NCBI GenBank assembly: GCA_947447845.1 | Contig: CANFNO010000174.1 | Location: 1 to 6,375, forward strand | DNA from: Burkholderiales bacterium | GTDB taxonomy: Bacteria; Pseudomonadota; Gammaproteobacteria; Burkholderiales; Burkholderiaceae | Direction: 5' to 3' | Length of the DNA stretch: 6,375 nucleotides | In this document: positions 1-5,883 of the stretch, one piece after another | How the letters are laid out: each line of letters opens with the position of its first letter | How positions within the stretch are numbered: the stretch's first letter is position 1 | The notes under the pieces: generated by a model | What the model saw: the letters and a program-made list of their open reading frames with translations, nothing else | The model's database searches: none | What the model was told of the DNA's origin: nothing | Program-made: the position numbers and the translations under genes

Positions 1-143
1 AGTCCAAAGGCTTCCTCCAATTGCCGGATCTGCATGGAGACAGCGGGCTGGGTCACAAACAAACGTTCGGCAGCCTTGGATACCGACTTCTGGCGTGCAA
101 CTTCCAGGAAAGTCTGAAGCTGCTTAAGTGTGTAGGGACGCAT
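1..143 (-). CDS. cbbR: LysR-family transcriptional regulator, CbbR-like (N-terminus only)
   Basis: Reading the minus strand from the ATG at 143 gives 47 codons before the window edge. They begin MRPYTLKQLQTFLEVAR and contain the LysR winged helix-turn-helix (about residues 4-47), with SKAAERLFVTQPAVSMQ as the recognition region. The TQPAVSMQIRQLE wording is the form usual in CbbR, the activator of CO2-fixation operons, rather than the SQPALSRQI form of many other LysR members. The effector-binding domain lies outside the window, so subfamily assignment rests on about 47 residues. The start is the only one possible: an in-frame stop (171-173 on the + strand) lies just upstream with no other start codon between. 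No clear Shine-Dalgarno sequence precedes it. The divergent downstream genes (cbbZ relic, fba) are typical cbb operon members, which supports the CbbR call. LysR family is near certain; CbbR is probable. Confidence 0.75.
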   Translation of the reverse strand, partial: MRPYTLKQLQTFLEVARQKSVSKAAERLFVTQPAVSMQIRQLEEAFG

Positions 144-293
144 GCCGGGAGCCGCTGTGGTTTTGTTGCATTAGAAAAAGCTGATGAATTTTCTACAAAA
201 GGTGATTGGAGTTTATTGAATTGGCGAATTAAAGTAAATCCGTGGTTGCTTATATGTGTGACCTGATTCCCAAAACGAGCGAGGAGTGTAGGC
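144..293. promoter_or_regulatory. Divergent control region between cbbR-like gene and cbbZ relic
   Basis: This 150-base AT-rich spacer separates the divergent regulator from the rightward genes, the classic location of LysR binding sites and of a cbb operon promoter. I see a loose dyad at 212-238 (TTTA and TAAA at the ends, AATT-ggcg-AATT in the middle) and an AT-rich -10-like TATATG at 251-256. No convincing -35 is visible. A strong Shine-Dalgarno sequence, GAGGAG (281-286), stands 7 bases before the ATG at 294. Use as a CbbR-controlled promoter is inferred from position. The individual boxes are not secure. Confidence 0.45.
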
Positions 294-644
294 ATGCATA
301 AAGCGCTGATATTTGATGCGAATGGCAGTGGTGACCAACAAGGAAGAGCGCTACACCCCCACGGTGCTGAACTCGCACCCGTTAATGCGGCTCCTGGATT
401 GGGGGTAAGTGGCGACTACTTGGCAACCAAAAACCCCCACTCAGGTGGCGTTGTGGCCTGCCTGGAGAGGTTCGGCGTGGCAAATGACCTATCGCTGTTT
501 GTAGGCGACTCCAGCATCGATGTGGCCGCAGACCGCTATGCCGGCGTGCAGGTCTGGGCGCTGCCCTACGGCTAAAACATGGGCCAGGACATCGCCGCCC
601 GCTTGCCAGATCGTGTGATCGCCGATTGCTCGGCGTTGCTTTGA
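294..644 (+). pseudogene. cbbZ: Degenerate phosphoglycolate phosphatase (HAD family, cbbZ/gph type)
   Basis: Fragments of a HAD-type phosphoglycolate phosphatase lie in order. From the ATG at 294 comes KALIFDANG, a decayed version of the DxDGT nucleophile motif. It is followed at 328 in another frame by VVTNKEERYTPTVL, the region of motif II. From about 405, back in the first frame, come [34 protein letters not shown] (motif IV) and VWALPYG, ended by a TAA at 573-575. In the family this position is usually a Tyr (YGYNMG), so TAC probably became TAA. Beyond the stop the same frame continues [22 protein letters not shown] to a TGA at 642-644, the natural C-terminus. The total is about 115 codons against roughly 220-250 for an intact enzyme: about 100 codons with the cap domain are missing near 320-328. 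One base appears lost in the G-run at 401-405. Catalysis is not expected. It normally removes 2-phosphoglycolate made by RuBisCO oxygenation. Confidence 0.8.
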
Positions 645-657
645 AATTCCAACAACT

Positions 658-664
658 GAGGAGA
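658..664 (+). promoter_or_regulatory. Ribosome binding site deciding the fba start
   Basis: GAGGAGA stands 6 bases before the ATG at 671. This settles the aldolase start there and not at the in-frame TTG at 626, which lies inside the tail of the cbbZ relic and would add 15 non-homologous residues. Confidence 0.85.
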
Positions 665-670
665 TTTTCC

Positions 671-1711
671 ATGGCTTTTATTTCCCTGCGCCAAATGCTG
701 GACCACGCCGCTGAATTCCGCTACGGCGTGCCGGCTTTCAACGTGAACAACCTGGAGCAGATCCAGGCCATCATGGAGGCGGCGCAAGCCACCGACAGCC
801 CGGTCATCCTGCAGGCTTCAGCCGGTGCACGCAAGTATGCGGGCGAAGCCTATTTGCGCCACATGGTGCTGGCCGCCGTGGAGAGCCATCCCGATATTCC
901 GGTGGTCTTGCACCAGGACCACGGTGCGACACCCGGCGTGTGCATGCAGTCCATTCGCTCTGGCTTTGGCAGCGTGATGATGGATGGCTCTTTGCGCGAA
1001 GACGCCAAGACTCCAGCCAGCTATGAGTACAACGTGGAAGTCACCCAACGGGTGTGTGCCATGGCCCATGCCGTGGGCGTTTCTGTTGAGGGCGAGTTGG
1101 GCTGCCTGGGCAGTCTGGAGACAGGCGAGGCCGGTGAGGAAGATGGCGTAGGTGCTGTGGGCGTGCTCACGCACGACATGATGTTGACCGACCCCGTTCA
1201 GGCCAAGGACTTTGTCGAGAAGACCGGCGTGGATGCTCTGGCAATTGCCATTGGCACCAGCCATGGCGCCTACAAATTCACACGCAAACCCACGGGCGAC
1301 ATCCTGGCCATAGACCGCATTGCCGCCATCCATGCGCAAATTCCCAATACGCATTTAGTCATGCATGGCTCAAGCAGCGTGCCACAGGAATGGCTGGCCA
1401 TCATTCGCCAGTTTGGTGGCGACATCAAGGAGACCTACGGTGTGCCGGTGGAGGAGATTCAGCGTGGCATTCGCAACGGTGTGCGCAAGGTAAATATCGA
1501 CACCGACATTCGCTTGGCCATGACAGGCGCCATGCGCCAGACTCTGGCTCAGCAGCCCAGTGAGTTTGACCCGCGCAAGGCCTTGATCGCTGCCCGCAAG
1601 GCGGCGCAAGGCATTTGCGAAGATCGCTTTGAATCTTTTGGCTGCGCCGGTCATGGCAGCAGGATCAAGCCGATTCATCTGGATGTGATGGCATTGCGCT
1701 ACGCGGCATAG
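671..1711 (+). CDS. fba: Fructose-1,6-bisphosphate aldolase, class II (cbbA type)
   Basis: This 346-residue protein is full length for the class IIB aldolases found in proteobacterial cbb operons. The zinc enzyme cleaves fructose-1,6-bisphosphate into dihydroxyacetone phosphate and glyceraldehyde-3-phosphate, or condenses them, in the cytoplasm; the cbb type also makes sedoheptulose-1,7-bisphosphate in the Calvin cycle. Visible motifs are HQDHG at 81-85 (D83 proton donor, H84 zinc ligand), VEGELG at 139-144 with E142 the likely second metal ligand, followed by the acidic GEAGEEDG stretch; GTSHGAYK with H198; MHGSSS with H232; and NIDTD at 275-279 for substrate phosphate and Schiff-base-free chemistry of class II enzymes. 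The TIM-barrel sequence is unbroken, with no decay despite the adjacent pseudogene, so it is under selection, probably for glycolysis/gluconeogenesis. No terminator hairpin follows. The family call is very secure; the cbbA assignment depends on context. Confidence 0.97.
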   Translation: MAFISLRQMLDHAAEFRYGVPAFNVNNLEQIQAIMEAAQATDSPVILQASAGARKYAGEAYLRHMVLAAVESHPDIPVVLHQDHGATPGVCMQSIRSGFGSVMMDGSLREDAKTPASYEYNVEVTQRVCAMAHAVGVSVEGELGCLGSLETGEAGEEDGVGAVGVLTHDMMLTDPVQAKDFVEKTGVDALAIAIGTSHGAYKFTRKPTGDILAIDRIAAIHAQIPNTHLVMHGSSSVPQEWLAIIRQFGGDIKETYGVPVEEIQRGIRNGVRKVNIDTDIRLAMTGAMRQTLAQQPSEFDPRKALIAARKAAQGICEDRFESFGCAGHGSRIKPIHLDVMALRYAA

Positions 1712-1751
1712 GGTAGATACGGATAGAAGTAAAGACCAATTGCGGTGAACA

Positions 1752-1781
1752 TTGATATACATCAGTCATTAATGATGTAAC
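1752..1781 (+). promoter_or_regulatory. Candidate sigma70-type promoter for the lipoprotein-FadL-cytochrome unit
   Basis: TTGATA (1752-1757) matches the -35 consensus in five of six positions. After 18 bases, TGTAAC (1776-1781) matches the -10 in four of six. Transcription would begin near 1788, leaving a leader of about 50 bases before the GTG at 1839. No other promoter-like pair stands out in the 127-base gap after fba. This is prediction from sequence only. Confidence 0.5.
1759..1778. promoter_or_regulatory. Candidate operator: inverted repeat between -35 and -10
   Basis: ACATCA (1759-1764) and TGATGT (1773-1778) are perfect 6-base arms around an 8-base spacer that itself contains CATTAA. 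The dyad fills the space between the candidate -35 and the -10, the standard place for a repressor. The region shares TTGnTATA and ATGnAA at identical spacing with the region before the ArsR-family gene, so that regulator is the obvious candidate ligand. The arms themselves differ between the two sites. Confidence 0.45.
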
Positions 1782-1838
1782 GATTTAATTACCGATACTT
1801 TCGATACGCGCTGAAATTTCAACATAAAGGACAAATCC

Positions 1839-2408
1839 GTGAACCTTCTCAAATTCTCAAAAATGGTGCCCCTGCTGGCCTTGGTCCTGCTGACTGGTTG
1901 CGGCACGATCAACACGTTGGGCAAGTTGGAAGACGGCGCTGGAGCCGAGGCCAGCAAGATGTGGGACCGCTGGGTCGATGCCAATGGCGACATCGCAGTT
2001 GCCACAACGTGGGAACGCAAGGTTAAGGCCGGTGTCACAGTCAACGATATCGAACAGGTGTTTGCCCAGGTTGCAACCGAGCGCAACATGAAAGCTGTAG
2101 GAGAACTGCCTCTGTCCAAGGAACTCGAATCGCGTTCCGGCAAGAAGCAAAAATTTCTCAAGGTGTATTCCTATTGTTCGCCAGACACCGCTCGCATGAT
2201 GGTGGACTTCAGCCCGCACATGGGGGCCTATTTGCCTTGCCGCCTGACGGTGGTGGAGCGTGACGATGGCTTGTGGATCTACACGCTGAACATGGACATG
2301 ATGGTCAAGATGGGACGCAAGTTGCCTTCTCCGTTGAAGGAAGAGGCTTGGAAAGTGCGCGAAACCATATACATGATGCTGGATCGCGGCGCCAAAGGCG
2401 AGTTCTAG
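1839..2408 (+). CDS. DUF302-type outer-membrane lipoprotein, sox-associated
   Basis: The protein has 189 residues and starts at GTG 1839, preceded by AAAGGA (1826-1831) at 7 bases. The next in-frame ATG (1863) would remove the lysines of the signal peptide, so GTG is preferred. Residues 1-20 are a lipoprotein signal with lipobox LTGC (18-21). C21 would be lipidated and Gly at +2 gives no inner-membrane retention signal, so outer-membrane attachment facing the periplasm is likely. About residues 65-160 resemble a DUF302 domain, including YSYCSPDTARMMVDFSP, MGAYLPCRLTVVE and DDGLWIYTLNMD. DUF302 has no settled biochemical role. C113 and C134 sit at positions that could form a redox or persulfide-carrying pair. 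It is probably the first gene of a unit with the FadL-type channel 54 bases downstream. Lipoprotein nature is secure; the domain call is from recall of the family pattern. Confidence 0.75.
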   Translation: MNLLKFSKMVPLLALVLLTGCGTINTLGKLEDGAGAEASKMWDRWVDANGDIAVATTWERKVKAGVTVNDIEQVFAQVATERNMKAVGELPLSKELESRSGKKQKFLKVYSYCSPDTARMMVDFSPHMGAYLPCRLTVVERDDGLWIYTLNMDMMVKMGRKLPSPLKEEAWKVRETIYMMLDRGAKGEF

Positions 2409-2462
2409 AAAAAGGCATTCTGTTTCCCTACCTTCAACAATATAAAACCTGAGACATAAATA

Positions 2463-3728
2463 ATGAACACATTCCCAAAGACGACCGGCATGCGCAAGAT
2501 GGCGGTTCTGGCCCTTCTGTCAAGCCCCTTTACAGCGGCACTGGCCACTGATGGCTATTTTCCCCACGGCTATGGCATGAAGGCCAAGGGTATGGGTGGC
2601 GCATCGGTTGCGATGACCGACAACGCCTTTGCCGGTGCCAATAACCCGGCCATTGCTGCTTGGGCTGGGGACCGTGTGGAAGTGGGTGTGGATGTGTTCA
2701 TGCCCGAGCGGTCCATGGATCGCTCGGGCTTGGGTGTGACCAAGAGCGACAGCAATACGTTCTATGTGCCGGAGTTTGGCTACAACAAGAAGTTCAGTGA
2801 GCAACTGGGCTTGGGCATCACGGTGTATGGCAACGGTGGCATGAACACCGACTACCCAGCTAACTCCATTCCGGCGAATGGATGTGGGGCAGGTGCACCG
2901 GCGTCCAACGTATTTTGTGGATCGGGCCGTCTGGGTGTGGACTTGCAACAGCTCATCATTGCGCCCACTATTGCCTATAAGTTCAACACAAACCATTCCA
3001 TCGGGATTTCGCCATTGTTGGTGCAGCAAATTTTTAAGGTTGATGGGCTGCAGGCCTTTGCCGGCATGAGCTCTTCGCCGCAAAACATGACGAACAACGG
3101 CTACGACTCTAGCAATGGCCTTGGTATGCGCTTCGGTTACCTCGGAAAAGTTAACGACCGCGTCATGATCGGCGCCTCCTATGCACCGCGCATCTCCATG
3201 TCCAAGTTAAGCAAGTACGAAGGGCTGTTTGCCGAGCAAGGCAACCTGGATATCCCCGAAAACTATACCGTAGGCCTGAGCGCTCGGGCGACACCTGAGG
3301 TCACGCTGGCATTGGACTACCAGCATATCGCCTACGGCGCAGTCCGTTCGATTGCAAACCCCAGCGCTGGACTTGGCGGGCCCCTGGGTGCAGCAAACGG
3401 TCCCGGTTTTGCCTGGAAAGACATCAATGTCGTTAAGCTGGGTGTGCAATGGGTCCTTTCACCAAGTGTGACTCTGCGCGGAGGCATCAATATGGGTGAT
3501 AACCCAATTCCTAGCTCTGATGCATCCTTCAACACACTGGCACCCGGTGTAATCACTATGCATTACACGGCTGGCATTACTTACGCACTCTCCAATTCGA
3601 CAGACCTCACCGCGTCTTACATGGTCGCGCCATCCAATTCGGTCAGCGGGCCGAACCAGGGTGGTGGCACTGACACCATCAAGATGAATCAACAGTCCCT
3701 AGGACTACAGTTTGGTTGGCATTGGTAA
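2463..3728 (+). CDS. FadL/OmpP1/TodX-family outer-membrane channel
   Basis: This 421-residue protein has a Sec signal (M1 to about A28, cleavage ALA|TDGYF). Next comes the family's N-terminal hatch signature KGMGGASVAMTDNAFAGANNPA wording at 42-63, which includes the diagnostic NPA. Alternating amphipathic strands follow to the end, with a late WKDINVVKLGVQW strand (318-330) and a C-terminal aromatic W421 as the beta-barrel insertion signal. The length fits the family (about 400-450). FadL-type barrels pass hydrophobic molecules (fatty acids, toluene, alkanes) through a lateral opening. No hydrocarbon-degradation gene is present here; the neighbours are sulfur-oxidation genes, so a hydrophobic sulfur form is one possible cargo (inference). 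C141 and C152, close together in a loop, could form a disulfide. The start at 2463 has only a weak GAG ribosome site; M10 at 2490 is an alternative that would also leave a signal peptide. Confidence 0.88.
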   Translation: MNTFPKTTGMRKMAVLALLSSPFTAALATDGYFPHGYGMKAKGMGGASVAMTDNAFAGANNPAIAAWAGDRVEVGVDVFMPERSMDRSGLGVTKSDSNTFYVPEFGYNKKFSEQLGLGITVYGNGGMNTDYPANSIPANGCGAGAPASNVFCGSGRLGVDLQQLIIAPTIAYKFNTNHSIGISPLLVQQIFKVDGLQAFAGMSSSPQNMTNNGYDSSNGLGMRFGYLGKVNDRVMIGASYAPRISMSKLSKYEGLFAEQGNLDIPENYTVGLSARATPEVTLALDYQHIAYGAVRSIANPSAGLGGPLGAANGPGFAWKDINVVKLGVQWVLSPSVTLRGGINMGDNPIPSSDASFNTLAPGVITMHYTAGITYALSNSTDLTASYMVAPSNSVSGPNQGGGTDTIKMNQQSLGLQFGWHW

Positions 3729-3772
3729 GGGTCGGACTAGCGTTGTTTCACTTTTCGGAAAGGCAGATTCCC

Positions 3773-4087
3773 ATGCGAAAAATCCCAGCCCTCTTGGTAA
3801 TGCTGCTATCAACAACCGCTTTCGGCCAGGTCCACCCTTTATACGAAGGTGCTGATCTGGCCATTGGCGCCAAGCTGATAGCAGACAGCAAATGCGATGC
3901 CTGTCACCAGCGCAATGCAGGCGGCGATGGCAGTGCCATTTACCGTCCAAAAGGCCGGATCAATACGCCAGGCGCGTTACGCGGCATGGTGGAGTACTGC
4001 AGCACGCAACTGAATCTTGGGTTCTTCCCAGAAGAGGTGAATTCCATCGCTGCAGTGTTGAATCGCGACCACTATCGGTTCAAGTAA
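3773..4087 (+). CDS. Small periplasmic mono-heme c-type cytochrome
   Basis: The protein has 104 residues. A Sec signal (MRKIPALLVMLLSTTAFG, cleavage probably near residue 18) is followed by one heme-binding CDACH (41-45). M72 in ALRGMVEYC is the most likely distal heme ligand. A cysteine (C76) and the tail NLGFFPEEVNSIAAVLNRDHYRF, typical of short class I-like cytochromes with a helical C-terminus, complete it. The start at 3773 is chosen because GGAAAGG (3757-3763) lies 9 bases upstream and the signal peptide begins there. A TTG at 3716 in frame would overlap the FadL gene and bury the signal. It lies 44 bases after the FadL-type gene, likely in the same transcript, and just before the sox operon. 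A role as electron carrier for sulfur oxidation fits, but the redox partner cannot be read from sequence. Confidence 0.85.
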   Translation: MRKIPALLVMLLSTTAFGQVHPLYEGADLAIGAKLIADSKCDACHQRNAGGDGSAIYRPKGRINTPGALRGMVEYCSTQLNLGFFPEEVNSIAAVLNRDHYRFK

Positions 4088-4131
4088 GCGACCCTGTAAG
4101 GGATAACACTGATGTCATTTACATAAGCGCG

Positions 4132-4164
4132 TTGTTATATTTGCATTCATGGATATGCAAGTAT
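4132..4164. promoter_or_regulatory. Candidate operator/promoter before the ArsR-family sox regulator
   Basis: TTGCAT (4141-4146) and ATGCAA (4155-4160) are perfect arms around 8 bases. The symmetry extends outward as ATA...TAT to 4137-4164 with one mismatch per half, giving the ATAnnTGnnT / AnnCAnnTAT look of ArsR-type operators. TTGTTA (4132-4137) on its left edge could serve as a -35 and TGCAAG (4156-4161) as a poor -10, in the same geometry as at 1752-1781. Alternatively TTATAT (4135-4140) may itself be a -10. In either case a bound regulator would block the promoter, consistent with autoregulation. Confidence 0.5.
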
Positions 4165-4507
4165 GAATAAGAAAGCATCAAAGGCTGAAATGGCGCAGGG
4201 GGAGGCCATTGAGCGTGCCGCAAAGTTTTTTGGGGTGCTTGCCACCCCGGTGCGTCTGAAAATCATTGGGGAATTGTGTGCCAGCGAGACCAATGTGACG
4301 CATTTGCTGAGTGCAATCAATGTGTCGCAGCCGAACATGTCGCGGCACTTGAATGTGCTGTTCAAGGCGGGGATCGTTAGCAGACGGCGCAGCGGAGCCA
4401 ACGTGTTTTATGCACTGGCGAACCCGTCGGTGGTGTCGATTTGCAAGGCGGTTTGTACAGATATGGATGCAGAGGTGGCTGGTAGCCGCGGCTCAATAGA
4501 AATTTAG
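4163..4507 (+). CDS. soxR: ArsR-family repressor of sulfur oxidation (SoxR-like)
   Basis: This 114-residue protein is a single winged helix-turn-helix of the ArsR/SmtB family. RAAKFFGVLATPVRLKII is the dimer and alpha-2 region; NVTHLLSAINVSQPNMSRH is the DNA-reading helix-turn-helix (44-62); the wing is SRRRSGANVFYAL (73-85). Cysteines occur at C39 (ELCASE) and at C94 and C98 (ICKAVC) near the C-terminus, the two regions where sulfur-responsive ArsR members carry their sensing thiols. Named SoxR because such repressors sit at the head of sox clusters and are relieved by sulfur compounds; it is unrelated to the MerR-type redox SoxR of enterics. The ATG at 4163 has only a weak GGA upstream and overlaps the dyad. 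ATG 4190 (105 residues), with AAAGG at 4180-4184, is a good alternative start. Its stop overlaps the ribosome site of soxC, so the genes are probably co-transcribed. Confidence 0.88.
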   Translation: MNKKASKAEMAQGEAIERAAKFFGVLATPVRLKIIGELCASETNVTHLLSAINVSQPNMSRHLNVLFKAGIVSRRRSGANVFYALANPSVVSICKAVCTDMDAEVAGSRGSIEI

Positions 4508-4510
4508 GAG
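4506..4510 (+). promoter_or_regulatory. soxC ribosome binding site overlapping the soxR stop codon
   Basis: AGGAG at 4506-4510 begins inside the TAG (4505-4507) that ends the regulator gene and lies 8 bases before the soxC ATG at 4519. This placement fixes the soxC start and suggests coupled translation of regulator and enzyme. Confidence 0.75.
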
Positions 4511-4518
4511 ATACAGAT

Positions 4519-5883
4519 ATGCAAGATGAATTCGGCTCAGGCCGTGTTCAAAAAGCCCCAGAAAGCTTTTTGGACCGTGAGGGGATAAAGACAGTTTTCG
4601 CGGAGGCTAAAAAGGGACGCCGGGACTTCATTCGTAACGCATTCGCAGCAGCTGCTGCAGGCGTGGCAGTGCCAGTTGCTTTGGCGCAGGGAAACCCTGT
4701 GCCAGCGGAAGGGGGAGATCCCAATATTCTCCAACTACCGGAGCACAGCACGGGCCTGGGTCAAGGTGTTGCATCAGACAATGGCTATGGTAAGCCGTCC
4801 AAATACGAGTCCAACGTGCAGCGTCGCCAGAGTCCTGGTTTGACGCAAACCACGCAGGCTTCGGTGTCCTTTGCACCTCTGCAATCCCTGTTTGGCATCG
4901 TGACGCCCAGCGGTTTGCACTTTGAGCGTCACCACCAAGGCTGGTGGGATATCGATCCTTCCAAGCATCGCCTGATGATCAACGGCATGGTGAAAGCGTC
5001 CAAGGTCTTTACGCTGGACGAAATCATGCGACTGCCGTCGGTGTCGCGATTTCACTTTATTGAGTGCGGCGCCAACACAGCGGTGGACTGGGGCAATGTG
5101 GCCGTACCCACAGTGCAATACACCCACGGCATGATTTCCTGCAGCGAGTTCACTGGCGTGCCTCTGATTACGCTGCTCGAGCTTGCAGGTGCCGACTTGA
5201 AGAACGGCAAGTTTGTGTTGGCAGAAGGAGCAGATGGCTCGTCCATGACGCGCACCATCCCCATGAGCCTGATTTTGTCCGGTGAAGTCTTCGTGGCTTA
5301 CGGACAGAACGGCGAGATGCTGCGGCCCGAGCAAGGGTATCCCTTGCGTCTGATCGTGCCAGGTGTGCAGGGTGTGAGTTGGGTGAAATATCTGCGTCGT
5401 ATCAAAGTGGGTGATATGCCCTTTGCCACCAAGGACGAAGCCGTTCACTACATTGATCTGCAACCCGGCGGACAACACCGCCAATACACCAGCATCCAGG
5501 AATGTAAGAGCGTAGTCACCACGCCTTCCGGTGGTCAGGTCTTGCTCGACAAGGGCTTCTACAACATTACTGGCTTGGCTTGGTCAGGCCGAGGCAAGGT
5601 CAAGAAAGTCGACGTGTCTGTAGATGGCGGACGTAACTGGCGCACGGCGCGCATCGAGTCTCCCACGCTGCCCAAGGCGCTCACCCGATTCAATTTGGAC
5701 TGGGTTTGGGATGGCAAGCCCGCAATCATCCAAAGCCGTGCCACAGACGAAACCGGCTTTGTGCAACCCACCTACAAACAGCTACGCACAGTACGTGGAA
5801 CGCGTTCCATTTATCACAACAATGCAATCCAATCCTGGCTGGTTCAGGAAAGCGGGGAGGTCAAGAATGTTCAGGTTTCCTAA
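4519..5883 (+). CDS. soxC: SoxC, sulfane dehydrogenase molybdenum subunit
   Basis: This 454-residue protein belongs to the sulfite oxidase family. A Tat signal is seen at about 31-57 (KKGRRDFI with R34-R35, then an Ala-rich hydrophobic stretch ending ALAQ), so the folded enzyme with its molybdopterin cofactor would be exported to the periplasm. The molybdenum domain spans about 120-310: HFIECGANTAVDWG carries the Mo ligand C183, and PGVQGVSWVKYLRRIKVGD at 281-299 is the strongly conserved SoxC-type segment. Residues about 315-430 form the Mo-cofactor dimerisation domain (KVKKVDVSVDGGRNW). In the Sox pathway SoxCD oxidises the sulfane sulfur bound to SoxY, releasing six electrons to cytochrome c, which allows complete thiosulfate oxidation without stored sulfur. 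Length is slightly above the usual 425-450 because of a 30-residue leader before the twin arginines. It overlaps soxD by 17 bases. Confidence 0.96.
   Translation: MQDEFGSGRVQKAPESFLDREGIKTVFAEAKKGRRDFIRNAFAAAAAGVAVPVALAQGNPVPAEGGDPNILQLPEHSTGLGQGVASDNGYGKPSKYESNVQRRQSPGLTQTTQASVSFAPLQSLFGIVTPSGLHFERHHQGWWDIDPSKHRLMINGMVKASKVFTLDEIMRLPSVSRFHFIECGANTAVDWGNVAVPTVQYTHGMISCSEFTGVPLITLLELAGADLKNGKFVLAEGADGSSMTRTIPMSLILSGEVFVAYGQNGEMLRPEQGYPLRLIVPGVQGVSWVKYLRRIKVGDMPFATKDEAVHYIDLQPGGQHRQYTSIQECKSVVTTPSGGQVLLDKGFYNITGLAWSGRGKVKKVDVSVDGGRNWRTARIESPTLPKALTRFNLDWVWDGKPAIIQSRATDETGFVQPTYKQLRTVRGTRSIYHNNAIQSWLVQESGEVKNVQVS
5854..5860 (+). promoter_or_regulatory. soxD ribosome binding site inside soxC
   Basis: GGGGAGG lies within the last codons of soxC, 6 bases before the ATG at 5867. 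It fixes the soxD start and implies translational coupling of the two subunits of one complex. Confidence 0.75.

Noticed and set aside
21..295. Open frames on both strands across the cbbR-like start and intergenic region
   Set aside because: They conflict with the regulator's coding frame, show no domain, and run through the control region.
626..670. Upstream in-frame TTG extension of the aldolase gene
   Set aside because: It lies in the C-terminal remnant of the phosphatase, has no ribosome site, and adds residues unlike aldolase N-termini; GAGGAGA at 658-664 supports ATG 671.
818..1354. Long minus-strand open frame within fba
   Set aside because: Antisense shadow of a strongly conserved gene; His/Gly/Ala-rich with no recognisable domain or ribosome site.
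1712..1751. Terminator after fba
   Set aside because: No stem with a T-run is visible; termination here, if any, may be factor-dependent.
1781..1806. Repeated CGAT at 1781, 1793 and 1802
   Set aside because: Spacing is irregular and the unit is four bases; expected by chance.
3716..3772. TTG-started extension of the small cytochrome
   Set aside because: It overlaps the end of the FadL-type gene, lacks a ribosome site and would place 19 residues before a clear Sec signal.
4092..4102. CCCT-gta-AGGG as a terminator after the small cytochrome gene
   Set aside because: Only a 4-base stem with no following T-run; too weak to call.
4774..5484. 236-codon minus-strand open frame within soxC
   Set aside because: Shadow of soxC caused by its codon bias; no signal, domain or promoter seen.
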